Positions 31,910 to 39,979 of a DNA stretch of 56,706 nt are shown here, piece by piece. The number at the start of each line of letters is the position of its first letter. Positions within the stretch are counted from its first letter, which is position 1. The notes under the pieces are model-generated. The model searched no databases and was not told the DNA's origin. It saw only the letters and a program-made list of their open reading frames with translations. A program made the position numbers and the translations under genes. Origin of the DNA: Lachnospiraceae bacterium (GTDB lineage Bacteria; Bacillota; Clostridia; Lachnospirales; Lachnospiraceae); assembly GCA_017619975.1 (NCBI GenBank), contig JAFZRH010000024.1, positions 1-56,706 on the forward strand, written 5' to 3'.

Positions 31910-34018
31910 ATGTACAAAACCTATTCTATGGAACTGGCCGGCAGAACGCTGTCCGTCGATATCGGCCGGGTCGGCGCGCAGGCCAACGGCGCCGCCTTCA
32001 TGCACTACGGCGACACCGTCGTCTGCTCCACCATCGCGGCGTCTGAAAAGCCCCGCGACGGCATCGATTTCTTCCCGCTGACCGTTGAGTACGAAGAGAA
32101 GATGTATGCGGTCGGCAAGATCCCCGGCGGCTTCAACAAGCGCGAAGGCAAAGCGTCCGAGCATGCGACGCTGGCCAGCCGTGTGATCGACCGTCCCATG
32201 CGTCCCCTGTTCCCGAAGGACTACCGCAACGATGTGACCTTAAGCAACCTGATTATGAGCGTGGATCCGGACTGCAATCCGGACGTGGTCGCCATGCTGG
32301 GCTGCTCCATAGCCACGAGCATTTCCGACGTTCCCTTCGACGGTCCCATCGCCGCGACGATGGTCGGTCTGGTGGACGGAAAGTTCTGCTTCAACCCGAC
32401 CGAAGCCGAGCGCTTAGCCTCGGATCTGGCTCTGACCGTCGCTTCCACGAAGGACAAGGTCATCATGATCGAAGCCGGCGCGAACGAAGTTCCGGAAGAC
32501 GTCATGCTGGACGCCATCTTCCAGGCACACGAACTGAATAAAGAGATCATCGCCTGGATCCAGGGCATCGTCGATGAAGTCGGCAAGCCCAAGCACGCCT
32601 ACGAGGCGCACGAGGTCCCGGCTGCGCTGTATGAGGACATCGTGTCCTTCATCACCCCCGAGGCGATGGAAGAAGCGGTCTTCACGGATGAGAAGCAGAT
32701 CCGCGACGAGAACATCCGTCAGATCACGGCCCGTCTGGAAGAGCGCTACGCGGACAACGAGGAATGGCTGCCGCTGGTCGGCGAAGCCGTTTACAAGTTC
32801 CAGAAGATGACCGTCCGCAAGATGATCTTAAAGGACCGCAAGCGTCCCGACGGCCGCCGCATGGACCAGATCCGTCCGCTGCACGCGGAAGTCGACGTTC
32901 TGCCGCGCGCCCACGGTTCGGCCATGTTCACCCGCGGTCAGACGCAGATCATCGACGCCTGCACCCTGGCTCCCATGTCCGAAGCGCAGAAGATCGACGG
33001 TCTTGACCGCACGGTCACCCAGAAGCGCTATATGCATCATTACAACTTCCCGAGCTGGTCGGTCGGTGAGACCAAGCCCAGTCGCGGACCGGGACGTCGT
33101 GAGATCGGTCACGGCGCGCTGGCCGAGCGGGCCCTGCTCCCGATGCTGCCCGGCATTGAAGAGTTCCCGTACGCGATCCGCTGCGTGTCGGAGACGATGG
33201 AATCCAACGGCTCCACCTCCATGGCTTCCACCTGCGCCTCCTGCATGGCCTTAATGGCGGCGGGCGTTCCCATCAAGTCGATGGTCGGCGGCATTTCCGT
33301 CGGTCTGGTGACCGGCGCCACGGATGACGATTATGTGATTCTGACCGATATCCAGGGACTGGAAGACTTCTTCGGCGACATGGATTTCAAGGTGACCGGC
33401 ACGCACAAGGGCATCACCGCGATCCAGATGGATATCAAGATCCACGGTTTAACGAACGATATCATCCGCGAAGCGATCAGCCGTGCCCGTCAGGCCCGCG
33501 TTTACATCATGGACGAAGTCATGAGCAAGGCGATCGCCGAGCCTCGTCCGGAGATCAGCAAGTGGGCGCCGAAGATCATCTCCATCACGATCGATCCGAC
33601 CAAGATCGGCGACGTGATCGGCAAGCAGGGCAAAGTCATCAACAAGATCATCGAGGATACAGGCGTGCAGATCGACATTGAGGACGACGGCACGGTCTCC
33701 GTGGCCGGCACCGACATGGCCATGATCCAGAAGGCGATCCGCACCATCGAAGGCATTGTGAACGACGTCGAGCCCGGCCAGGTCTTCAAGGGCCGCGTTG
33801 TGACCATCATCCCGAGCCGCGCGTTCGTGGAACTGGTGCCCGGCAAGGAAGGCGGCGTGCACATTTCCAAGATCTCCAAGCGCCGCATCGAGAAGATCGA
33901 AGACGAGCTGAAGGTCGGCGACGAAGTCTACGTCAAAGTTCTTGAGATCGACAAGATGGGCCGCATCAACCTGTCCATGAAGGACGTAACGGCAGAAGAG
34001 AAGGCCGCACTGGAATAA
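31910..34018 (+). CDS. pnp: Polyribonucleotide nucleotidyltransferase (PNPase)
   Basis: 702-residue PNPase, a phosphorolytic 3'-5' exoribonuclease. Two RNase PH-like cores are visible (IGRVGAQANGAAFMHYGDTVV; then HGSAMFTRGQTQ and the second-core active region with SGRP-like MESNGSTSMAS), followed by KH (IGDVIGKQGKVINKI near residue 565) and S1 (GQVFKGRVVTIIPSRAFVEL) domains. The frame extends to a TTG at 31853, but AAGGAGAG before the ATG at 31910 and the family N-terminus support 31910. A terminator at 34161-34178 follows. Confidence 0.97.
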   Translation: MYKTYSMELAGRTLSVDIGRVGAQANGAAFMHYGDTVVCSTIAASEKPRDGIDFFPLTVEYEEKMYAVGKIPGGFNKREGKASEHATLASRVIDRPMRPLFPKDYRNDVTLSNLIMSVDPDCNPDVVAMLGCSIATSISDVPFDGPIAATMVGLVDGKFCFNPTEAERLASDLALTVASTKDKVIMIEAGANEVPEDVMLDAIFQAHELNKEIIAWIQGIVDEVGKPKHAYEAHEVPAALYEDIVSFITPEAMEEAVFTDEKQIRDENIRQITARLEERYADNEEWLPLVGEAVYKFQKMTVRKMILKDRKRPDGRRMDQIRPLHAEVDVLPRAHGSAMFTRGQTQIIDACTLAPMSEAQKIDGLDRTVTQKRYMHHYNFPSWSVGETKPSRGPGRREIGHGALAERALLPMLPGIEEFPYAIRCVSETMESNGSTSMASTCASCMALMAAGVPIKSMVGGISVGLVTGATDDDYVILTDIQGLEDFFGDMDFKVTGTHKGITAIQMDIKIHGLTNDIIREAISRARQARVYIMDEVMSKAIAEPRPEISKWAPKIISITIDPTKIGDVIGKQGKVINKIIEDTGVQIDIEDDGTVSVAGTDMAMIQKAIRTIEGIVNDVEPGQVFKGRVVTIIPSRAFVELVPGKEGGVHISKISKRRIEKIEDELKVGDEVYVKVLEIDKMGRINLSMKDVTAEEKAALE

Positions 34019-34027
34019 AGAGGACAC

Positions 34028-34057
34028 AAAAAGCCCGCAGGCTGAAAGCGAGCGGGC
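34028..34057 (-). terminator. Terminator of the DUF1846 gene
   Basis: On the minus strand, GCCCGC-TC-GCT-TTC-AGC-CT-GCGGGC (34057-34033) is followed directly by TTTTTGTG, a standard rho-independent terminator. Confidence 0.8.
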
Positions 34058-34160
34058 CAGACAAGTTTTTCGAACGATTTAGCGAAGCGACTCGTGAGAG
34101 CTGGCGGGGGCTGCGAAGCGGAGCGCGCGTTCTTGAAAAACTTCGTTCTGGACGCGAGCG

Positions 34161-34178
34161 AAAGCCTGCGGGCTTTTT
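34161..34178 (+). terminator. Terminator of pnp
   Basis: AAAGCC-TGCG-GGCTTT followed by TT and G; short stem with a U-tract. It lies 140 bases past the pnp stop, at the far end of the inverted-repeat element. Confidence 0.6.
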
Positions 34179-34189
34179 GTGTTGCTTTT

Positions 34190-35677
34190 TCACGCTTTAT
34201 GATACAGTTTTTTCGTCTGATGCATCGGCTCGCAGGTCAGACGGATCCCGAGCTTGTTGAAGATCCCGCGGTCCACGGGAGAGAGAATGACCGTCGAATG
34301 CGCCTCGCAGCCGGCCAGACGATTTAACTGTTCCATGGCCTTTTCCGCCGTTTTATCCTGCGTCGCACAGATGGAAAGGGCGATCAGGACCTCGTCGGTA
34401 TGCAGGCGGGGATTATGTCCTCCCAGATGCGAAGTCTTCAGATGACAGATCGGCTCGATGACTTCCGGTGCCATCAGCAGCTGTTCTTTCGGAACATTTC
34501 CGAGCGCTTTTAAAGCATTCAGAAGGGCGGCCGAAGCGGCGCCCATCAGATCGGACGTTTTTCCTGTTATAATCGTTCCGTCGTTCAGCTCGATCGCGAC
34601 AGCCGGGTTTCCGGTCTGTTCCGCGCGTTCCAGCGCCGCGCCCACGACCGGACGGTCTTCCGGAGAGATCTGTGCCTGCTTCATCAGCAGTTTTATCTTG
34701 TTGATGATCTCATCCGATCCGTACCCGATCCGTTTATCGCAGAGCGCCGTATAATAGCGGCGGATGATCTCCTGCTTGGCGGCTGCGCGGACGGCTTCGT
34801 CGTCGATGATGCAGTTGCCGACCATATTGACCCCCATATCGGTGGGAGATTTATAAGGGCTCTCGCCGTAGATCTGGGTGAACATGGCCTGCAGTACCGG
34901 GAAGATCTCCACATCGCGGTTGTAATTGACCGTGGTGACGCCGTAGGCTTCCAGATGGAAGGGATCGATCATATTGACGTCGTTCAGATCGGCCGTCGCG
35001 GCTTCATACGCCAGGTTGACAGGATGCTTGAGCGGGAGATTCCAGATCGGGAATGTTTCGAATTTGGCGTAGCCGGCCTTGATGCCGCGCTTGTTTTCAT
35101 GATAGAGCTGAGAGAGGCAGGTCGCCATCTTGCCGCTGCCGGGACCGGGGGCGGTCACCACGACCAGCGGTCTGGTCGTTTCGATATACTCGTTTTTGCC
35201 GAAGCCTTCGTCGCTGACAATGTGCTCCACGTCCAGCGGATAGCCTTCGATGATGTAATGATGATAGACCGTCACGCCCAGATTCTGAAGACGGCGGCAG
35301 AAGGCTTCCGCGGCTGCCTGGCCGGTATAGTGCGTCAGAACGACGCTGCCGACGTACAGATCGTTGCCGCGGAAGGCATCAATCAGCCGGAGCACGTCCA
35401 GGTCGTACGTGATGCCAAGGTCCCCGCGAACCTTGTTCTTTTCAATATCATCCGCGTTGATAACGATGACGATCTCGGCGTCGTCCTTTAACTGCTTCAG
35501 CATCGTGATCTTGCTGTCGGGGTGAAAACCGGGCAGGACACGGGACGCGTGATAGTCGTCAAAGAGCTTTCCGCCGAATTCCAGATAGAGCTTTCCGCCG
35601 AAAGAATGAATGCGTTCCAGAATCATCCGGGACTGTGTGGACAGGTACAGATCATTATCAAAACCAAGGCGATTCAT
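34190..35677 (-). CDS. DUF1846 domain-containing protein
   Basis: About 495 residues, the usual length for the DUF1846 family of Bacillota and some other anaerobes; no biochemical function is established that I can name. Characteristic stretches are NRLGFDNDLYLSTQSRMILERI at the start (in two parts), VVVTAPGPGSGKMATCLSQLYHE near residue 150, which looks like a P-loop-type glycine-rich turn, and a His-rich GGHNPRLHTDEVLIAL near 425. The frame extends to 35761, but GGAGG ten bases before 35677 and a promoter at 35708-35737 support the shorter form. A palindrome overlaps that promoter. Confidence 0.85.
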   Translation of the reverse strand: MNRLGFDNDLYLSTQSRMILERIHSFGGKLYLEFGGKLFDDYHASRVLPGFHPDSKITMLKQLKDDAEIVIVINADDIEKNKVRGDLGITYDLDVLRLIDAFRGNDLYVGSVVLTHYTGQAAAEAFCRRLQNLGVTVYHHYIIEGYPLDVEHIVSDEGFGKNEYIETTRPLVVVTAPGPGSGKMATCLSQLYHENKRGIKAGYAKFETFPIWNLPLKHPVNLAYEAATADLNDVNMIDPFHLEAYGVTTVNYNRDVEIFPVLQAMFTQIYGESPYKSPTDMGVNMVGNCIIDDEAVRAAAKQEIIRRYYTALCDKRIGYGSDEIINKIKLLMKQAQISPEDRPVVGAALERAEQTGNPAVAIELNDGTIITGKTSDLMGAASAALLNALKALGNVPKEQLLMAPEVIEPICHLKTSHLGGHNPRLHTDEVLIALSICATQDKTAEKAMEQLNRLAGCEAHSTVILSPVDRGIFNKLGIRLTCEPMHQTKKLYHKA

Positions 35678-35700
35678 GGGCTGCCTCCTTTGGGAAAATC

Positions 35701-35726
35701 CCTGCTTACTGTAATGGATAAGCAGG
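35701..35726. promoter_or_regulatory. Operator-like palindrome over the DUF1846 promoter
   Basis: CCTGCTTA (35701-35708), 10 bases, TAAGCAGG (35719-35726): perfect 8-bp arms. It covers the -10 element and part of the spacer, and the predicted transcript starts near its edge, so it is likelier a protein-binding site than an RNA hairpin. Confidence 0.55.
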
Positions 35727-35737
35727 TATTTTGTCAA
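35708..35737 (-). promoter_or_regulatory. Promoter of the DUF1846 gene
   Basis: Minus strand: TTGACA (35737-35732), 18-base spacer, TACAGT (35713-35708). The ATG is about 30 bases downstream. Confidence 0.7.
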
Positions 35738-35818
35738 GAAAAAAGAGAAGAAAAAATACAAGATTTAGTGAATTGTCCGGCCGAAAACACAGGATATAGT
35801 CGTTCGGACATGAAAAAA

Positions 35819-35890
35819 TACACCAGATAGGAATCGAACCTACGTCTGTGGCTCCGGAGGCCGCCGCTCTATCCACTGAGCTACTGGTGC
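35819..35890 (-). tRNA. tRNA-Arg (anticodon CCG)
   Basis: Read on the minus strand, the 72-nt sequence folds as a cloverleaf: acceptor GCACCAG with CTGGTGT (final G-U), D arm GCTC/GAGC, anticodon loop CTCCGGA with CCG at 34-36, T arm GTAGG-TTCGATT-CCTAT, discriminator A. The anticodon stem GCGGC/GCCAC has one C-A mismatch at 28-42. CCA is not encoded; a run of T follows immediately. Confidence 0.9.
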
Positions 35891-35900
35891 GCGCAGGGGT

Positions 35901-35929
35901 ATAATACAACAAATAAAAAAAAGTATCAA
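35901..35929 (-). promoter_or_regulatory. tRNA-Arg promoter
   Basis: Minus strand: TTGATA (35929-35924), 17-base spacer, TATTAT (35906-35901), about ten bases before the tRNA 5' end. Confidence 0.75.
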
Positions 35930-35946
35930 GACTTTTGCAAAAAGTT

Positions 35947-35975
35947 TTGACTTTTACATATGGCTTTGCTATTAT
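35947..35975 (+). promoter_or_regulatory. Promoter of the SH3-type membrane protein gene
   Basis: TTGACT (35947-35952), 17-base spacer, TATTAT (35970-35975) with TG two bases ahead of the -10. It is back-to-back with the tRNA promoter. The predicted start near 35982 rules out translation from the ATG at 35960. Confidence 0.75.
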
Positions 35976-36031
35976 TAGCTTGTCGTAAAAGAATACCAGC
36001 TTTGTTTAGTTTATATAAAAGGAGATGCACC

Positions 36032-37372
36032 ATGGCTGACAACAAGAAAGAACCTTTCCACTGGAATTTTGATTTAAAGAATACAGATTCTGATTTTACC
36101 GATATCGAATACTCACCGGAAGTGGTCTCTCCGGCAGAAGGGCAGGATGATCTGAAGCCGTTTATTTTTGTTGACGGAAAATATAATCCGGAGACGGACG
36201 CAGATGCCTGGTCAGCGAATGATGCAGAGACGGATAACGAGAAGAAAAAACGCCGTAACGAAGAAGAGGATGACCTCTATGCCTCCGGGAAGAAGAATTC
36301 TGTCGGAAAGCTTTCTGCCGCCGACTTTTTCAAAAATAAGCGGATCCCCTGGGTTCCGATCCTGATCGCGGCCGGTGTACTGATCGCCGTTATCCTTGCA
36401 ATCATTCTGTGGCCGAAGAAAAAAGAAGAAGCAGCCTGGGCTTTGCGGGATGATCCGGACATTTCGAATCTTGTGAATAACTATTTCGAAGCAATCAAGA
36501 CGGGCGATGAACAGCTGATGAGAAATACTTTGGTTTCAGAGGCGGAGATCGATTCCGTTGAACTTCTGCTGCAGTCAAAGGTATTCGAAGATTTCAAAAA
36601 TGTAAAGATTTATTCTTATCCCGGCATGGCAGAGGATGAGACCTGCCTGTTTGTTCTGACCGACGTGAAATTCACCAATATCAGCACTGCCGCGACGAAG
36701 AGCTATGTCCTTTATTCCCGGCCGGATACGATTGTGAAGAAGCTGCGCCTGATGACGGAGGCGGAGCTGAACGCGGAGAAGGACAAAGCCTACGAAGAAG
36801 CCAAAGTCAGCGGACAGGAAACGAAAGAAACGGCCTTTGTGTATTATTCAAATGCTTTTTCAGACAGCGAGTTTATGAACGGTGTCCGGGAAGAAGCGGA
36901 TGCCAAGTATATGTCTCAGCTTTCTTCGGACAGTGTTCTGGCTTATTATGTAGAAAAATGGAAGGAGGGAACCTATATCGTTCCCACTACGGCGGAGGGA
37001 GAGACGGGGAATACGCCTGTCGGCCCCGGCAGCAGTGAAGCGGTTCCTTCGAATACGACAGACTCTTCCGACGTGACAACGCCGGTCACGACTGTTTCGG
37101 GAGAAACGCTGATGGAAGCGAAATCCGCTTTCATTAACGATAACGATGTCCGTGTCCGTTCTACGCCGAACACGGAAAGCAGCGATAATATTCTGGGCAA
37201 ACTGCACTTTGCTCACCGGATCCTGATTGTCGGAGAAACGGATGAATGGTATCATATCCGGGACGTTCTGACAGAAGACGGAGCCGGCGGAGAGCAGACT
37301 CCTACCGGATGGGAAGGATACGTGTTCAAGGAATTTGTCGTCGAGTATTTTTCTCAGCTTCAGCAGCCGTAA
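36032..37372 (+). CDS. Single-pass membrane protein with extracellular SH3-like domain
   Basis: 446 residues. An acidic, Asp/Glu-rich cytoplasmic N-terminus of about 105 residues, one membrane segment (107-127), then an extracellular region: a conserved block (NYFEAIKTGDEQLM, ETCLFVLTDVKF), a Ser/Thr-rich linker near 335-365 and a C-terminal bacterial SH3-like domain (NDVRVRSTPNTES, VGETDEWYHI). The SH3 part probably binds cell wall. It is a clear paralog of the lipoprotein at 39980, with which it shares every extracellular block. The start at 36032 follows AAAGGAG. Function is unknown. Confidence 0.75.
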   Translation: MADNKKEPFHWNFDLKNTDSDFTDIEYSPEVVSPAEGQDDLKPFIFVDGKYNPETDADAWSANDAETDNEKKKRRNEEEDDLYASGKKNSVGKLSAADFFKNKRIPWVPILIAAGVLIAVILAIILWPKKKEEAAWALRDDPDISNLVNNYFEAIKTGDEQLMRNTLVSEAEIDSVELLLQSKVFEDFKNVKIYSYPGMAEDETCLFVLTDVKFTNISTAATKSYVLYSRPDTIVKKLRLMTEAELNAEKDKAYEEAKVSGQETKETAFVYYSNAFSDSEFMNGVREEADAKYMSQLSSDSVLAYYVEKWKEGTYIVPTTAEGETGNTPVGPGSSEAVPSNTTDSSDVTTPVTTVSGETLMEAKSAFINDNDVRVRSTPNTESSDNILGKLHFAHRILIVGETDEWYHIRDVLTEDGAGGEQTPTGWEGYVFKEFVVEYFSQLQQP

Positions 37373-37397
37373 CGGTTTTTGAAGAAAAAGACGCAAT

Positions 37398-37430
37398 AGA
37401 GCGACCCGGGATATGTTCTCGGGTCGCTCT
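37398..37430 (+). other. Hairpin before queA
   Basis: AGAGCGACCCG (37398-37408) pairs perfectly with CGGGTCGCTCT (37420-37430), an 11-nt loop between. It ends eight bases before the queA ribosome site and lacks a U-run, so it may be a weak terminator of the preceding gene or an element controlling queA. Confidence 0.55.
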
Positions 37431-37448
37431 GTGAATGGAGAGAGTCTC

Positions 37449-38480
37449 ATGAATGTAAATGATTTTGATTATTATCTGCCGGAAGAGCTGATCGCGCAGG
37501 ATCCGCTGGCAGATCGCTCGTCATCGCGGCTGCTGGTGCTGGATAAACAGAGCGGAGCGATCCGGCACGATCATTTTTACCATATTACGCAGTATCTGAA
37601 ACCCGGCGATCTTTTGGTCATCAATAATACAAAAGTGATTCCCGCCCGTCTTCTGGGCGAGAGGGAGGATACCGGCGCTGCGATCGAACTGCTTCTTCTG
37701 AAGCGTCTCGCCGATCAGGAAAATAGTTGGGAATGCCTGGTCAAACCCGGGAAAAAGTGCCGGGAGGGTGCCCGTTTTGTATTCGGCGGCGGTCTGCTGA
37801 AGGCGCAGATCGCGAAAGTGCTGCCGGACGGCAACCGCATCGTCCGCTTTGAATTTGAGGGGATCTTCGAGGAAATACTGGACCGGCTCGGCGAGATGCC
37901 GCTGCCGCCGTACATCACGCATAAGCTGGAAGATAAAAACCGTTACCAGACGGTTTACGCGAAATATGACGGCTCGGCGGCCGCGCCGACAGCCGGTCTG
38001 CATTTTACGAAAGAACTGCTGGAAGAGATCCGTTCCGCCGGAGTAAAGATCGCAGAGATCACGCTGCACGTGGGGCTGGGGACGTTCCGTCCGGTCAAAG
38101 CGGAAACGGTGGAAGAACACCACATGCACAGCGAATACTACGAGATCTCTCCCGAAGCAGCGGAATTGATCAATGAGACGAGACAACGCGGCGGACGCAT
38201 CGTCGCCGTCGGGACGACCAGCTGCCGGACGCTGGAAGCCGCCTCCCGGGAAAACGGAAGCATCGAAGCCGGCAGCGGCTGGACGGAGATCTTCATTTAT
38301 CCGGGCTACCGCTTTAAGATGGTGGATGCGCTGATCACAAATTTCCACCTGCCGAAATCCACGCTGATCATGCTGGTCTCCGCGCTGGCGGGCCGGGAAC
38401 ATGTCCTGGCGGCATATGAGGAAGCCGTTCGGGAACGGTACCGCTTCTTCAGTTTCGGCGACGCAATGTTAATCATCTAA
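37449..38480 (+). CDS. queA: S-adenosylmethionine:tRNA ribosyltransferase-isomerase QueA
   Basis: 343 residues. QueA moves the ribose of SAM onto preQ1-modified tRNA to form epoxyqueuosine. Family blocks are [26 protein letters not shown] (in part), [16 protein letters not shown], the APTAGLHFT motif near residue 180, [11 protein letters not shown], and [14 protein letters not shown]. The ATG at 37449 follows GGAGAG; the frame extension to 37413 runs through the hairpin. The usual partner tgt is not beside it here. Confidence 0.96.
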   Translation: MNVNDFDYYLPEELIAQDPLADRSSSRLLVLDKQSGAIRHDHFYHITQYLKPGDLLVINNTKVIPARLLGEREDTGAAIELLLLKRLADQENSWECLVKPGKKCREGARFVFGGGLLKAQIAKVLPDGNRIVRFEFEGIFEEILDRLGEMPLPPYITHKLEDKNRYQTVYAKYDGSAAAPTAGLHFTKELLEEIRSAGVKIAEITLHVGLGTFRPVKAETVEEHHMHSEYYEISPEAAELINETRQRGGRIVAVGTTSCRTLEAASRENGSIEAGSGWTEIFIYPGYRFKMVDALITNFHLPKSTLIMLVSALAGREHVLAAYEEAVRERYRFFSFGDAMLII

Positions 38481-38503
38481 GCCCCCTTCAGGAGAAATAA
38501 CAA

Positions 38504-39802
38504 ATGAAGCAACCTAAGCGCTTATCCCTGCCCGGACAGCGGATCATCCGATCCGCTGTTGCCGTTGCCGTCTGCATTGTTTTCTATCTGCTGCGTCCAT
38601 GGGAAGGGATTCCGTTCTATTCCGCGACGGCCGCGATGCAGTGTATTCAGCCTTATACCAAAGATATGAAAAAGGTCGCCCGCAAGAGGATCCTTGGCAC
38701 GATCGTCGGGGCTTCCTGCGGGCTGCTGCTGCTTCTTTTGGAAAGCTGGCTGATCGATGACGTAGCTTCCCATACGACGCTTCATTATCTGATGGTCCCG
38801 CTGTTTCTGATCCTGACCCTGTATCTCACCGTCGTTTTCGGCATACAGGAGCTTGCGTATTTTTCCGGTGCCGTTTTTCTGGCACTCACCATCAATCATT
38901 TTACGGATGAAAACGCGTTTCTTTTTGCCCTGAACCGCCTGCTGGATACCGTCATCGGCATTCTCGTGGGATCCGTCGTCAACCGCCTGCATTTCCCCAG
39001 ACGGCGCAATACGGATACGCTTTACGTCTCTGCGCTCGGACACAGCCTGCTGGATTCCGAGAGCCGGCTGTCGGATTTTTCCAAGGTCGAGCTGAACCGC
39101 CTGATCGACGACGGCATGAAATTCAGCCTCTCCACGATCCAGACGCAGGCCACCGTCCGGGAGCTTCTGCCGGGCGTCAAGCTCCGCTGCCCCATCATCA
39201 CGATGGACGGGGCGGCTCTCTACGATATGGGAAAACTGAGCTATCTGCGCACGACGCCGATGAGCGGAGAAAAAGCGGCCCGCATCATGTCATGGTGCCA
39301 TGAGGAGGGCCTTCCTTTTTTCTCCAACAGCATCGAACAAAATCTCCTGGTGATCCGCTTCCGAGAACTGGAAAACGAAGCCATGAAGCAGCTGTTTGAG
39401 AAAAAGAGAAATTCGCCTTACCGCAATTTTATCCGAAGCGAAGCGGATTCGTACGGAGGTGTCGTCTATCTGCTGATCCTGGAGAAAGACGAAACGATCG
39501 AAAAAGCATACGGAAAGCTTATGGGTGAGCCATGGATCGGAGAGTACCGCGTGGCAAAGCATCAGTCCGAATATAAAGGCTTTTCCACACTGAAGATCTA
39601 TGATGCGGCCTGTTCCCGCGACGCGATGCTGCGCGAACTGGAAAGCATCATGGGAACGAAGGAAACCGTCACCTTCGGCGCCGATGCCCAGCGCTACGAT
39701 GTTGCCATTCCGAATTCCGACCGGAACCTCCTGGTCAAGGAACTGAAGCGCCGTTTTGAACCGATCGATATCCGTTCCTGGAAAAACATTTTCCGCTGGT
39801 AG
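38504..39802 (+). CDS. FUSC/aromatic-acid-exporter-like membrane domain fused to a degenerate HAD (Cof-type) domain
   Basis: 432 residues in two parts. Residues 12-165 have about five membrane segments and resemble the FUSC/ArAE N-terminal domain (ATAAMQCIQPYTKDMKKVARKRILGTIVG region). Residues from about 172 follow the Cof-type HAD phosphatase pattern: LGHSLLDSESRLSDF in place of DLDGTLLDSxxxLS, STIQTQ in place of ATGR, PIITMDGAALYD like 'PVIAxNGAxIYD', and FGADAQRYDVAI where GDGxND is expected. Both catalytic Asp positions (177, 179) are Ala and Gly, so it should be a pseudoenzyme, possibly a ligand sensor for the membrane part. It follows queA by 23 bases. Confidence 0.72.
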   Translation: MKQPKRLSLPGQRIIRSAVAVAVCIVFYLLRPWEGIPFYSATAAMQCIQPYTKDMKKVARKRILGTIVGASCGLLLLLLESWLIDDVASHTTLHYLMVPLFLILTLYLTVVFGIQELAYFSGAVFLALTINHFTDENAFLFALNRLLDTVIGILVGSVVNRLHFPRRRNTDTLYVSALGHSLLDSESRLSDFSKVELNRLIDDGMKFSLSTIQTQATVRELLPGVKLRCPIITMDGAALYDMGKLSYLRTTPMSGEKAARIMSWCHEEGLPFFSNSIEQNLLVIRFRELENEAMKQLFEKKRNSPYRNFIRSEADSYGGVVYLLILEKDETIEKAYGKLMGEPWIGEYRVAKHQSEYKGFSTLKIYDAACSRDAMLRELESIMGTKETVTFGADAQRYDVAIPNSDRNLLVKELKRRFEPIDIRSWKNIFRW

Positions 39803-39979
39803 AGCAGCACGCTTTTTCCGTTTCCGGTTCAAGGTGCTTTCCGGATTGAAAAGAAAGTGTTTCGCATTCAAACCGAATGTGGTATATAGTAGTTGTCAAA
39901 TTATATTTACCAGTGCTGATAGGCGGTAAACGGCCGTCTGCCGGCAAAAGAATATGAGAAGACGAGGGGGAGAGAAATC

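Larger units (their letters stand above)
34024..34182. repeat. 159-bp element with perfect 20-bp terminal inverted repeats
   Basis: ACACAAAAAGCCCGCAGGCT (34024-34043) is exactly repeated in inverse orientation at 34163-34182. Further inside, AAGTTTTTC pairs with GAAAAACTT and GAACG with CGTTC, so the whole segment can form a long imperfect hairpin. It lies between convergent pnp and the DUF1846 gene. It could be a double terminator or a small mobile repeat. Confidence 0.8.

Noticed and set aside
37373..37448. preQ1 riboswitch before queA
   Set aside because: Only a simple hairpin is present; the A-rich tail and pseudoknot pairing of preQ1 classes are not seen.
39803..39979. Promoter in the gap before the SH3 lipoprotein gene
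   Set aside because: TTGTCA at 39893 and TATATA near 39883 are present, but no pair of elements has good spacing.
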